Source of the DNA: Congeria kusceri
Taxonomy: Eukaryota; Mollusca; Bivalvia; Myida; Dreissenidae
Length of the DNA: 64,000 bases
Assembly (NCBI GenBank): GCA_027627225.1
Contig: CM051028.1
Span: forward strand, 25,602,364-25,666,363
Reading direction: 5' to 3'
Position 1 is the stretch's first letter, and every line of letters starts with the position of its first letter. Shown one piece after another: positions 40,801-55,800 of this stretch. The notes beneath the pieces are model-generated. The model worked only from the letters and a program-made list of their open reading frames with translations. It had not been told where the DNA came from and did no database searches. The position numbers were made by a program, and so were the translations under genes.

Positions 40801-43800
40801 GAAGTTATAGAGCAGAAACAAAATATGGGACATAGCAACGTACCGACGGACACGCGTGATTCCTATATAGCACTCACTTTTTAAAAAAGTGGGGGTATAA
40901 TGACAGTGAAACAATGGAATATACAACACACATGTTGAATGTCACCTACCATTACAGCAGACCTGGGAGCCACTGGTTAGGTAGGGTGTAGTACCACAGC
41001 ATGCATCACCAGTTCCTATGGCAACCCGGTCCTCAAGTTTGTCAGGGCAACAGACCTCGCCTGGCAACACGTGCTCATACCTGGAAACACACAAGGAAAA
41101 GTTTTGTAATATGAAGAGGCAACTGAGAGATGAATGCTGATGTAGGGGCAAATTGAAATCGTGGGAAAAAGTGACACTGTGAGAAGAGCAATGTGCAGAA
41201 AAGTTTACTCTTTTGGGAAAAAGTGACCTTGTGGAAAAAAATGAAAATCTGAATAAAAGTTGGTAGCATTAAAGGTGTATCACATTTTCCATAACTATTG
41301 CATCAAATAAATTAGTAACACGTGGAAGAAATGTCCAAGAACAAATTAAAGTTATAGGTAAAATATTACATGACAGAATAAAAGCCTGCAAGTCTCACCT
41401 GTTACTACAGCAGACGTGGTCTGGTTTAAAGGGTTGGAACACGCCTCCGCAGCAGACGTCACTCTTGTCAGCCATGGGCGCGTACTCCTTACCACAGCAG
41501 TGGTAGCCATCTTTACTGTTGTGTAGCACGCCATCACAACACACCTAAGATGGAGCAGTTCCAGAAAGTTATAACCATGATAGTAAGTTCTAGAAACAAG
41601 AAACTCGAGAATGCATTTTTTAACTGTTAAAAGAATAATATTAAAAGCATAGCATAGAGAATCATCAAAAGAGAGGCATATGTTAATAAGATTTCTTTTC
41701 CACTTGAGAAATTCACTTAAAACTAGACATCAACAAAGAAGTAACGTTAAATAGTTTCAATTTATGTTCATTAAAGCTATAAAAATAATTTCACTAACAA
41801 TTAAAATGATATTGAATCAAATTAACAAAATCTGATGGATATTGACTACAATTTGAAAAGGTTTGAATATATTTTTCACAAAACACCATGAAGTAAGAAT
41901 ATATAAATAGCACAGACTTACACAACCATTGCGAGGGTTGAGAGTGAAGCTGTTGTTTCTGCTTAACATTTCTATCTCAGATACAATAGAGAATATTATG
42001 TGACTGTTGGATAAAGACAAAGTTTATCATGCAAGGCTGAGAAACATGGTAGTGTGAGGCTTGACATGGTAGTGTGAGGCTTGACATGGTAGTGTGAGGC
42101 TTGATGAAAAGTTGGTCTTTCTATAGTTTATATTATTAAACACACTATTATGTGAAGTTAGAATAAGACATCAAACACAGAATCAATTATTGTATTATAC
42201 CAATGTTTAATAAACAGTTAAACATTTGCAATTTAAAAGATTTGCTGAGTTATTAGTGTAATATACACCTCCATAGATAATTTAAGTTATTAGTGTAATA
42301 TACACCTCCATAGATAATTTAATCAGTAATATCGATTTGACTACAAAACAGTTTACTTGTATGCATTTACAACATTTTCACAAAAACAGAATTGTGTCCA
42401 TAAATATAATAAAAACAATCAAAGACACAATCAGATTTACTGAGTGTTATGGATAATGCAAAAATACCATAGTTATTGACAGAATATAACAAACATACTC
42501 TGACACCACCAAATACACAGTTTTATGTGAAAACAGAAATATTTAATGTCCATTCTGTGTTTGATGTATTATTCTCACTTCACATACAGTCTTCACGAAT
42601 AAGTTTTAAAAGCAGTGGACTGTCGGTCCACCAAACCAGCTAAATCAACTGGACCGTACAACAATTTAGTGGACAACAATTTGTTTGTAGATTTTCATTC
42701 ACTCTTACAATAAAATGATTTTATTAAGAAAAATAATTTGAAAGCAATTATGGTTTTCAGACTTTTATTCTAACATGAATCATGTATTTATTACATTCAC
42801 TCTCAATAAAAATATGGCAAAATATTAATACAAGATCGCCAGTTAAATCAAATACCAGGTGTATATTTCGTTTTAGCCTATTTGAGTTCAGTACTGGCCC
42901 AAATGGCCCAGCTGGTACCTGGGCCAAAATTTACTCAAATGGAAACTGCTCCTCTCGCTAGGATTGCAGAACATGGACTCCCTACTCCTGAAGAGTTGGG
43001 GTCCCCACCCCACCCACTCCTTTAATAATAAATGCTTTGAGTCCAAAAATTATTTTTAAAAATGCCACTGTTGAGTAATACAACATTTTTACTTTCACTG
43101 AATTTAACTTACGATAACTTTCGTGAAAATGTGGCAGCACAAGTTTTTGGGTGTAATCAGTGTATAGTTATACTTTTGTATAGCTCGTTTATTAGAAAAC
43201 ACACGTAGTCATAGCAATATTTTCTTTTAAAACAAATGTAGACGTACCTTTGACATTACACACTGAAATTCCATGCGATCGGCAAACACAATTTGTCAAC
43301 ATCCCATTTCGTATTTTAAGTAAACATTTTTCAAACAATAATATACTGACTTCTTGTAGTATGTAGTATTTTATTTATTATGTGGGTGTTATAAACACGC
43401 AGGTAACAACATGCACGAAAATGTGTTACAAATTTCTTCACCTTTACCAACAATGAGGGCGTGATAAACATTTAATGCGTTCTCATTGGCTGACTGGGTC
43501 ACTGTAGTAAATCTAGCTCCTCCTGCTTACAGATTTTATCGATAATTGACACGCTGATGCAGAAGGAGAGTGCGTTTATTGCCGAGTAGGCGTTCTTTGT
43601 GTTAGAAAAACAAGCGTACGCAAGCGGAAATGATTGCGAATCAGACACAGAATTTTATGGCGTCTTTTTGTAAAAGTATGCATCCAAATAAGCCGATTTT
43701 TGCTTTACCGAAAATTATTAGCTGAACATTTTTAGGGATTTCTGGTATCAAAATTATCAAGGGAAATTTCTTTGCTGGACCGCCGGTCCAGTTTACTGCA

Positions 43801-46800
43801 ACTTTTGCTGGACCGAGCAAAAATTTGGTGGTCTCGGTTCACCGCTTACATCGAAGACATATTAGAGTGTTATTACTATTTAAAGACAATACATTATTTA
43901 AGAAACTGGACTTTATCGTTCCGTAGGCACCTCAACTAGAAGAAATATTCCATGATGCTATCTAGATTTATTGATCAAACAACCTTTTTGTTTTTACAGG
44001 ATAAAATAGTGTCAAGCTCTACCCTCGAATTTGTAAACATTTCTATGCTCAGTCCCAACAATCCTTAGACAACGCTTTGCCTTACCTTAGTCCCAGAGTA
44101 GCACGTAGACCCACAGAGATTCTGGAGGATGCCACACTTGATGTACGTACACTTACCTTAGTCCCAGAGTAGCACGTAGACCCACAGAGATGGAGGATGC
44201 CACACTTGATGTACGTACACTTACCTTAGTCCCAGAGTAGCACGTAGACCCACAGAGAGTCTGGAGGATGCCACACTTGATGTACGTACACTTACCTTAG
44301 TCCCAGAGTAGCACGTAGACCCACAGAGATTCTGGAGGATGCCACACTTGATGTACGTACACTTACCTTAGTCCCAGAATAGCACGTAGACCCACAGAGA
44401 GTCTGGAGGATGCCACACTAGATGTACGTACACTGACCTTAGTCCCAAAGTAGCAAGTAGACCCACAGAGATTCTAGAGGATGCCACACTTGATGTACGT
44501 ACACTGACCTTAGTCCCAGAGTAGCACGTAGACCCACAGAGATTCTAGAGGAAGCCACACTTGATGTACGTACACTTACCTTAGTCCCAGAGTAGCACGT
44601 AGTCCCACAGAGATGGAGGATGCCACACTTGATGTACGTACACTTACCTTAGTCCCAGAGTAGCACGTAGACCCACAGAGATGGAGGATGCCACACTTGA
44701 TGTACGTACACTTACCTTAGTCCCAGAGTAGCACGTAGACCCACAGAGAGTCTGGAGGATGCCACACTTGATGTACGTACACTTACCTTAGTCCCAGAGT
44801 AGCACGTAGACCCACAGAGATTCTGGAGGATGCCACACTTGATGTACGTACACTTACCTTAGTCCCAGAATAGCACGTAGACCCACAGAGAGTCTGGAGG
44901 ATGCCACACCTGATGTACGTACACTTACCTTAGTCCCAGAGTAGCAAGTAGACCCACAGAGATTCTAGAGGATGCCACACTGGATGTACGTACACTTACC
45001 TTAGTCCCAGAGTAGCACGTAGACCCACAGAGATTCTAGAGGAAGCCACACTTGATGTACGTATACTTACCTTAGTCCCAGAGTAGCACGTAGACCCACA
45101 GAGATGGAGGATGCCACACTTGATGTACGTACACTTACCTTAGTCCCAGAGTAGCACGTAGACCCACAGAGATGGAGGATGCCACACTTGATGTACGTAC
45201 ACTTACCTTAGTCCCAGAGTAGCACGTAGACCCACAGAGATTCTGGAGGATGCCACACTTGATGTACGTACACTTGGTAAGTTCAGGACTGAGTGTTGTC
45301 TGGGGTCTGAAAATGGGTAAACGTATGGCGTGATACAGCTCAGGCATGTAATACACACAATAGAACAAAATAAAACAGACTGAAAATGGTTAGACTTCCA
45401 GCACGAGGTCAAAGGTATGTTTAATTAATAAACCTTAATGTTATGCTTATCTTTTAAGGTAGATTAAACAATAACATTTAGTTAAACCATATATTATTTC
45501 TTGAAAACATGAATATACAATACATAAATTATAAAGTTACAAATAATTTGCATGTTCAGAAAATGGATCAGAACGAAAGATAATATCTTTAATGTGTATT
45601 GGTTTTTCAAAGAAAAAAGTTGCAATCGGTATCTGAAACATTTATATTTTATACAAAATTACCATACATGAAAATGTCAGTTTTTGTTTTCTTTTTATTT
45701 ATAAACATGACCCAACAGTATGCTACTATCATGCTATTTTTGTTGTTCTATTTTCAAAAACGGTAAGTAACATATTTTAAGATTCTGCATGAGATTTCAA
45801 TGAACATTCCGAGACAAGACACTTACATTTCTGAGCACTGCTTGATAGTGCGTCTCCAGACGTCATAGCGCAGTATGATGCCATTGGGTTTCAGGGGGGC
45901 CTGCCAGGTGACGGCTATCTGGTGGGGGTCAAGGGGCAGCAATCGAGGGGCCGCAAGGGTCTTTGGCAGGGCTTCAAGTGTAGAGCCCAGTACGACCTCG
46001 CTCTTCACACAGTCAAAGACCGTGCACACCTCCAACTGTAGACATTGTAAACATAGATTTCAGGTAAAAAATAGCTCAGACTAGCATTATACTCATGAAC
46101 CCTACTAGCATAATAATTATGCACTTCTATTATGTCCTATATTTATTCTCAGTTGTGTTCATGCAATGTTTTATTTAGTGTGTTCATTAATATCACCATA
46201 TTTTCAGTGAAATACTCTGGTTTTGATTCCTCTATGGAAACTAATATAGTCATCTTAACAAATTTGTAATACAAAGGTCAGTGTCAGGTTAACGTGTATG
46301 AGCAAGTCATGCACATTATATAATTGCGTTCTTAACTTTCCTCCAACTTCTTTATCTATATATACCACTATTTCACTTGTCTTCAACTTCTTCAGCTATA
46401 TAAACCACTATTTATTTTTTATCCAACTTCTTTATCTATTTATACCACTATTTATGTTGTACTGTTGTATATCTTAAAATATATTCACAGAAAATTAAAA
46501 CTGCAGAAATCATCCGTCGGTATGACTTTGACCGTTAGAAGTCATTTGTGAAATGCTTTAATAGACAGAAGCACAGATGAAGATTCATAACAAGTTGATT
46601 AGCATCATACCTTCATGACAACCATAGTCATAATGGACCCATTCCCAGCCCAATAACTGTATACAAAATAAAACCCGGACCTGTATCTCATACACAGTGT
46701 ACGGCTGCAAGCCTGTGAGCACATAGGAGCCCGGAATGGTCAGTCCTGTGTTGATTGTCTCCCCATTCATGTAGATATGGTAGCCAGTGATGTCACCATT

Positions 46801-49800
46801 CGGGACTTTTGGGGCCATCCATGACACGCGGATTGCTGTCTCACTGACAATGCTAAGGGTAGGCGTGTCTATCCCTTCAGGGGCTATATAAAGCAATCCA
46901 ACAAAAGGTTAAAATTATAATACAAAATGCAGTGTCTTGGGTACATGCACATACTGTTTGAATGTTAAAATTACAATTCTGATGATATAAGTATCTGCTG
47001 CGTGTTAGTATTGTTTTCATATTCCAACAACCACACCATCATAATCATCGTCATCATCAACAACAACAACAACATTAAAACATAAAAATAATAACAGAAC
47101 AGGTAACCATCCTCCTACTCATCATCATCATCATCAGCATCGATTTCATAACAATACCACTTACATCAACAACATCAACATTATCATCTTCAAATCTAAT
47201 ACATTAATACATTTCAAATAAACACTTTAACATTTATATATGTGTAACAAGAGTCAAGGCATGAACTAATACAAGCATCACAAACTCACCACCATCCAAA
47301 GTTGTAACAAACACAGGATCACTGGTTATGTAAGCTCCACCATTGATCGTTAGGGTAACCAATGCTCGGTACTGCGTGTTTGGCCTCAGATCACCGAAGG
47401 AAGTCACGTTGACACCCGAACCCAGAGATTTTGTGTAGTTTTTAATGCTGCTTTGAAGGTGAACCGTGTAGTTTGTCACACTACCTTGAAGGTCAACAAC
47501 ACCTGGAAACAATTATGGATAGTGTATGCCCTTAACCTTCCCTTGTACAACAGACCATACTTGACTGGTGTGTGATAATCTTAAGTAAAAGATAAGGAGT
47601 TTAACCAAGAAGATGAAGTGCTTCAAAAATGCTATCAATACTTAAAATAATATTTTAAACAATCACCAAATGGGAATAGAACTATGAGAGTTAAAAATTT
47701 TGACAAAAATTTCCCGTTTTAAATCAGGGCAGTGATTGCTTGACCTACTATAATCTTGTTTCAACACTGCAAAAAGGGAAATTACTCGAACGAAATCCTT
47801 GATAGTTACCTCCTCTTGTTCTACAGAATAAATTCATCACTGTAATCAAGTACTTTGAGTTTTAAGTCAATACCTCATACAGGTATCGAGAAATTAGACC
47901 TGAAGCGAAAATTGTAAGTTGAAAAAAAGGGTAATAACTGCTACAAAATCCTTGAAAGAGTTACCTCCTCATGTCTGCAGAATGGGGTCAGCACCATAAA
48001 CAAGTATTTTAAGTTTCAATTTAAAGTCTTTGATAGTTATTGAGAAATTTTATAACACTGGAAATACAAATCACAGGGCTACCTGCCTTGTTGTCCTGAA
48101 TTACCCTTTTGATAGTGAAAAAGTATTGAAAGTTTCAAATGGATTCCTTTGATAGTATTTGAGAAATGAACTCTGACAAAAAACTTAACCAAAAAACTTA
48201 ACAAACCCAGACACTGAGGTCGACGCAGACGACAGAGCAACGACAATAACTTGACTTTTTCTTCAAAAAGTCGAGCTAAAAAAAAATTCTAAAAAATCTA
48301 TGCAAGACTTCTGTTTACTTAATTTGCATTATGTAACGGTAAAAAATGAAATTTATTTTAACAGTTAGTAACAAGACCTACCAGGTGTCTCCCATGTGAC
48401 TGCCACTACTCTGTGACTAATGGCAGTGGCATTGACCTTGGCAGCTCGCCGTGGAAACCCACCAAAGGTCATGACTTCTGGGGTGGGGTCACTGGTGAGT
48501 TGACCCACATCGTTGATCACGGTGATGCGATATCGGTACGTGGCAAACATGGGTAGGCCACGATCTTGGAAGAAGTATTCTGTGCCAGAGTAGATCCTCT
48601 GCCAAACTGCCCCAGTTGTGTTCACATTTGCTAAACAAAGACATGTAAAAAGTTTACTACACTCATATTTGTTGGCAGTGAAATGATAAGAGATACTTGA
48701 AAAAGTAATAGCAAATTTTTATCAAGCATGTTTTAAATAAAATAGATCACACATAGTAACATTCACATTTGCAAAACAAATGTAAAATGTTTAATTCATA
48801 CATATTTGTTGGAAGTGAAAAATGAACTATTGAGAGAATTCCAATCATGCTCTTTTAAAATAAATCTGATCATAAATGTCAGCTACTATGATAAACACAA
48901 ATTAAATATTAACTCATAAAAACAAGCGCTGTTGTAAAACTTGTTTGCCCCCTTTAAGATAAAAGCAATCTTTAAAATATTAAGTTTGGTAAAGATCAGA
49001 GGAAAACTGTTGGACATAGACAGTGGAAACAGCTAACAAGGCCATTTTTTACAAATCAAGGGCCACAAATCTGCAGTTCCTTAATTTGATCAACAAACTT
49101 TAAGATTTCATGCCCTCAAACATTTTCATCAAGTTTAGTGAAGATTGGATGAAAACTGTTGGACTTAGAGAGCGGAAACGACCAAAAAGGCCAATTTAGA
49201 TAATTCACCATAACTATATACAGTTCCTGGGGCATTTTGATGTATCAAACTTGCCTGAGATATTATGCCTACAAATATTTTCATAAAGTTTGGTGAAGAT
49301 TTGATAATAACTGTTGGACTCGGCTAAATAGGCCTATTTTACAAAGTTTAATGACCATTACTCCACAATTCCAGGGGTGATTTGGCTGATTATCAAACTT
49401 AGCCAAGATATTATGCTCATAAACATTTTTATCAAGTTTGGTGAAGATCAGATAAAACTGTTTGACTTTGAGAGTGGAAACAGCTAAAATGGCTACTTTT
49501 AGCTAATTCTAGGACCGTTACTCCACAGTTCCTAGGGCCATTTGATTATCAAACTGGGAAGAGATAATGTGCTAACAAACATTTTCATAAAGTTTTATGA
49601 AGGTCGGATGAAAATTGTTGGGCTTAGAGAGCGGAAATGAAAGTAATCTACTGAACAACAGACAGACAGACCGACATTAGCAAAGCAATATACCCTGCAA
49701 TCTACGATGGGGGGCATACGCGGTAAATAAAACATCCATGTTTTGTTTATCTTTTCATGTATTTTTTGTGTGTATTGCTTGAAATAAGGAACATAGTCCA

Positions 49801-52800
49801 CTAATACATATATGACACACTAAACAAGAGGGCCAAATGGCCCTGGGTCGCTCACCTGAGTTTCATTAGTCAAACAATTTTCCATTTGTAAGATTTTTAT
49901 ACGGATATGGATATACTGATACGGACTGATGGAAATGCGGCCTTAATCATCATTGTTTAAAAAACTTAAGTGACAACAGACATTCAAAATTTTCAAGTAG
50001 ATATTGAAATTCAAGCTTTTTCTTCAATTTGACCTAGTGACCTAGTTTTTGACCCCATATGACCCAGATTCGAACTCGGCCGAGATACCATTTGGAAAAA
50101 TGTTCTGACCAAGTTTCATGACGATTGGGCAAAAAAATGTGACTTACAGAGTGTTAACAAGCTTTTTCTTCAATTTGACCTAGTGACCTAGTTTTTGACC
50201 CCACATGGTCCAGATTCGAACTCGGTCGAGATATCATTGGGACAAATGTTCTAACAAAGTTTCATGAAAATTGGGCAAAACATGTGATTTCGAGAGTGTT
50301 AACAAGCTTTTTCTTCAATTTGACCTAGTTTTTTACCCCACATGACCCAGATTTGAACTCGGCCGAGATAACATTGGGACGAATGTTCTGACAAGGTTTC
50401 ATGAAGATTGGCAAAAAATGCAACTTCGAGATTGTTAACAAGCTTTTTCTTCAATTTGACCTAGTGACCTAGTTTTTGACCCCACATGACCCAGATTCGA
50501 ACTCAGCCGTGATAGCATTGGGACAAATGTTCTGACCAAGTTTTATGAAGATTGGGCAAAAAATGTGACTTCTTGAGTGTTAACAAGCTTTTTCTTCAAT
50601 TTGACCTAGTGACCTAGTTTTTCAGCGCACATGACCCAGATTCAAACTCGGCCGAGATATCATTAAGACAAATGTTTTGACCAAGTTTCATGAAGATTTG
50701 ACAAAAAATGTGACTTCTAGAGTGTTAACAAGCTTTTTCTTCAATTTGACCTAGTGACCTAGTTTTTGACCCCACATTACCCAGATTCGAACTCTGCTAA
50801 GATATCATTGGGACAAATGTTCTGACCAAGTTTCATGAAGATTGGCCAATAAATGTGGCCTCAAGAGTGTTCACAAGCTAAATGTTGACGACGAATGACT
50901 AATGACGAACGACTAACGACGGACAAGAGGCGATCACAAAAGCTCACCATAAGCACATTGTGCTCAGGTGAGCTAAAAAACGAGAACAATAAAACACAAT
51001 ATCTAAGCCATTGAAAGCAGGAGTTAAAACAATAGCAAGTTCTTACGATCAAGTGGCTGTCGGATCAGCAGTTTTGTCAGCTCAAATTTAATGTTGGGTC
51101 CATTGGGCTTGCCCGGGCCCTCCCACACGAGGGTGATCATTGTCTGGGAGACGGGCGTGGCCTCAGGAGGCTGCTGACTCTCGGGTACCATGGCGTGGGT
51201 ACGGACATTAACCGGGTAACTCTGGGTACAGCCCCCACCTGGGAATAACAACACAGACAATAGATAAATTAAATGAATGGTCCTCATACAAGTGATGTAT
51301 TTGATATCTATGTCAGTAAGTTAACATTTATAACTCTTTCAGTAGAATTTTTAAAAAAAGGTAAAATAACTATGGTGTTGATAAAACTAAGATAGAATTT
51401 TAAAAAAATCAAGTAATTATGTAGATAAATTAAATGCGTGGTACATTGATACCTTTTATGCTACAAGTTGTAACTTGTTCAATACAATTTAAAGAAAAAA
51501 ATAATCAAGTATTAGTCTATTGAAGAGAAATAAAATACAACTACATAAAGACAGAATACTATAATAAGGAAGCTAACTTATAACCAAAATGATTTCACAA
51601 ACTGTCAAAACCTGTACATAAAATTTGCCAAATATTTGTTGAGTCAATGTCTCACTTTTTTATTAAACTGATTTTCGTGCCATTTTTTTTCGAACAAAAA
51701 TCAATTCTCCTAAACAAATAAGCATTTCAGTTTTTACTTGTACAAAACATGACAGTCACAGCATATTCCGTGTAAGCCACAAGATCCTTAAATAAGAGCT
51801 GCAAGACTGAAATGTTATTAAATCAACAAGAGCTGTCAGAGGACAGCGCGCTCGACTATTCGAAGTATTTCAGTTGGTACATATTTTGGATAGTGGAAGG
51901 GGCATAAATTTGTTAAAATACAAAACTTTTAAGTGAAGCCTTGTATAGTTTAATCATTTTTGGAACAAAAACTCAAAAAGTAACCACAAAATCTATGAAA
52001 AAAGTGTGCATAACTCTGTCAAAATACAAAACAGAGTTATGGATAATGTTGCCCCTGATACCAGAGTTGATGACAAAGGTTAGTTCCAAGTTTCAGGTGA
52101 ATAACTCACGTAGTTTTGAAGTTACCAAACTTTTGAATATAAACTTTAAACAGAAAATCTAGTGAAAAGGGGGCATAACTCGGTCAAAATACAAAAAGAG
52201 TTATGGGGAATGTTGCCCCTAATACTGGAGTTGATAACAAAGGTTAGTTCCAAGTTTCAAGTGAATAACCTATGTAGTTTTAAAGTTACAAAACTTTTTA
52301 ATATAAACTTTAACCAGAAAATCTAAGTGAATATGGGGCCTAACTCAGTCAAAATACAAAACAGAGTTATGGGGAATGTTGCCCCTGATACTGGAGTTGA
52401 TGAAAAGGGTATATTCCAAGTTTCAAGTGAATAACTTATGTAGTTTTGAAGTTACAAGACTTTTGAATAAAAACTTTAACCAATCACCTATTCTTCGAAT
52501 AGTCGAGCTAATAAAGACTTTCAGTTCTTACTTGTACAAGCTGTGACAGTCACAGCATATTCCGTGTAAGCCATGAGCCCCTCAAACAAAAGCCACAAGA
52601 CGGATATGTTCCTCTGCTCCTTGCTGGGCTCAGGCAGACGTACGGTGTAGAACTCGATAAGCCCGTTAGGCTGCAGCGGAGGGTCCCAGGAAACATTCAT
52701 GACCGTGGGCCCGATGATCTGAATCCTTGGGGGCATCACACCGGCAGGTCCTGAAGGGCAGAGTATGAATATAATTGTGATATTCATGTAAACAAAAGAT

Positions 52801-55800
52801 ATAGCTAAAAATATTAAGCTCACATTGACCTTGATGCACGAATGTACACGTATTAAAATTTGAATAAGACGAATGTTTTAGTTCTGTGACAAGTCAACTA
52901 AACGATTATTAAAACAGAAAGTCAAAATATGCTAACAGACTTCATGGGTGTCAGTATCATCAAATACCCAATGTGTATTGCGTGTATGGGGCGAGGTCAA
53001 TTTAGTCCAGCTATACACAATACTGCATGCGTCTTGAAAACATATGGCCAAAACAATTTATTGCTTTCTAGTACCACTGGGTATAGATCAATCTTAAAGC
53101 TCTATGTTCACGTACACTGTCAAATGTCCAATAATGAAAAATAAAAAGAAAACAACTAGAAATGTGTCCACAGACACGGATGCCCCCACCTTTGCAGCCT
53201 GTTCTACATGGCCCCGCTTTGCTATATGCATACAAAATATTTTGTAACAAGAATCCGAACATACATACACACTTTCATACGTACCCAAAGACTGGGCGAA
53301 CTTTATATGCCCCCCCCAAATGATGGTTGGGGCTCACACGAATTATTCTAAACAAAGTGGTTTGAACCAGACCATTTTCACCATTATGAATTTGTAGAGA
53401 AAATTTTTGAAAAAAAAACAACAACAAACAAACACAAAAAACACCTACTTGAAGACATAGTTGTCACTGCTATCCAAGGACTGGTTCCATCTCCAGCACC
53501 ATTGCTGACAACCAGTCTGTACTCGTACTCTTCAAAAGGAGATAGGGAACTGTCCTCATCAACATATTTCAATGCCGCGTCTGCCTTCACAGATACCACA
53601 GTGACAATTGCCACAGTTCCGGCCCTGCGCCTCTCCAGCTTGTAGAGGGAAATAACTCCGTTCGGCAGGCCCGGTGGCGACCAGGTCAACTCCACGGAGG
53701 CAGGGGTCAGGGATACAGCGGTAGGGGGTACAACTTTTTCTGGATCTACCGAAGTACCAAAGACGATGACATGTTAAAATGATTATTTAAAGGATAATGT
53801 AAATTATCTAGCCAGAATAAACAATATTTTTTATGTAATGTTGACCAAAATGTTAAAACTGTATCAGGAAATGGATTTCCTGCACTGTACTGGATTTTGA
53901 TTCTTATTTATTGGGACATAAATCAGCAAATAAATGACAAGGACATGTGTACCAGTATATATGATAAGGCAAAACTAGCATCAGGGTTACTGATTCTTGA
54001 CTGACTACATCTTGCCTTAGCACAGCATAGTCATTATTCATACAAACATAGGAGGTGTGTCGTGGGAAACCCGGGTTTAATGCAGTTCGCACAGGCTAAT
54101 CCGAAATGGCTATTTCCGCCTTCAGTGGATTTATGTTTATAAGACACTTCCTTGAAACAGAAAATATAATAAAAGCGGAAAGGGTCGTCCCGGATCAGCC
54201 TGTGCAGACTGCATTAAGCCCTGTTTTCCCACAACATGCCTCACAGAAATATATAAAGCTATGAAAGATAGTCTTAAGTACACACAATCTTCGAGTGTCC
54301 TGGTGGCCGTAGAGGGCTGACTTCTGGTACATCCCCCCAGTGTACACACCTCCACCACAAACGTGTAGTACATGTACGGTTGCAATACGTCTGCTCGCAG
54401 CTGGGTCACGTTGCTCGACTCCTGTAGACAGAAATTTTAACACATGTAAGTACTGTGGAATCAGTTAAATTCGCGGGGTACAAATTTCGCACACTTGCGT
54501 TCACGGATATTTTCGCGCTGTCTTAAATTCGCTCAAATCCGATTTTGAAAAACACTTAAAAACGTAAAAAAAAAAATATGTGCCAATTTTGGCAGTACGC
54601 CAATGAAGGGTCCTATTGTGTGTGTTGGTTGCAATAAACGTGTACCAGTATAATATTAGACTGTTAATTGATAACAGTGATTCACTTCTGAAAAATACGA
54701 GCCTCATATTTAGGTGAGACAATAGACAGTTTATATCTTTATACTTAAAGAAAATTACAGTTTAGCTTTTATCCATAAAAATATTAACAACATGTGACAA
54801 TCACATATAACTGCGTATATTTATGAATGATTACCCTCGAATATTTGAACAAACATGGAAACTCCCGTTGCGTTGCTAAATTATTAATTATTATTCACAG
54901 TGGTCCTAAATTTGCGCAATGACGGGAGCGCAAAAGGCCCGAAAATTAGACCCCCACAAAAATTAGTGATTCCACAGTAATACATTTATACTGATAATGA
55001 TGATGATGATACCAATGATGATAATGATAATGATGATGGTAATTATGTTGATGTAAATAATGATAATGGCAACAATAATGATATAATGATGTTACCAATG
55101 ATGGTGACAATAATGATAATGATGCAAATAATAATGATGGTAATAATTATTGATGGCAATAATGATGATAATGCAGATCATAATAATGATGATATTGATG
55201 ACGATATTAACAATCATGATAATGATGATGATAATTATGTTGATGATACTAATGATAACGACAACAATAATGATGATAACAATGATGATTACAATATTGA
55301 CAATGAAAATAATGATGATGATGATAACAATCATGATAATAAAATTGGTAATGATGATGATTTCCAAACTTACAGACTCCCTGAACTGCCCATTCTGGTA
55401 GATCTGGTACTCAGCGATCACTCCATTAGGGGTCAAGGGAGGGCTCCAGACAATATCAATATACCTGGGGCCCGAGCCCACGACTACCGGGGTGTTGAAA
55501 CCTGCTGGTCCTGTCACAAACACAGACAAAATAGACGAGTTAGTATTGAATGTAATTATTTTCACGTTTTATAGAAAACACTTGTATTTCTTTTCTAAAT
55601 AGTAACATGCACTTAAATGGTAAGGAAAAGGTACAGGGTATAATGTTCAAAAACGGTTTGCACTGCTATGTGCCATTGTTAATTTTTTTCTTCAGATTAT
55701 GACTTGTGGACTTTATTGTTCATGCATGGATAAGTATACAGATAGCTGTAGACCAGTGATCCAGATAAATATTTGTACTGGGTGTAAATGTACAGATACA

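Noticed and set aside
44090..45200. Each array copy as a separate exon adding more Cys-rich repeats
   Set aside because: Only the 45207-45306 copy has a proper acceptor; units of 71 bp would shift frame, and introns of about 35 bp between micro-exons are too short to splice.
44081..45273. CRISPR-like or satellite interpretation of the regular array
   Set aside because: Units are contiguous without spacers and derive from an exon and its donor in an animal gene.
55086..55574. Asn/Asp- and Ile-rich frames of about 160 residues
   Set aside because: Translation of a GAT/AAT microsatellite; only 55374-55510 on the minus strand is an exon.
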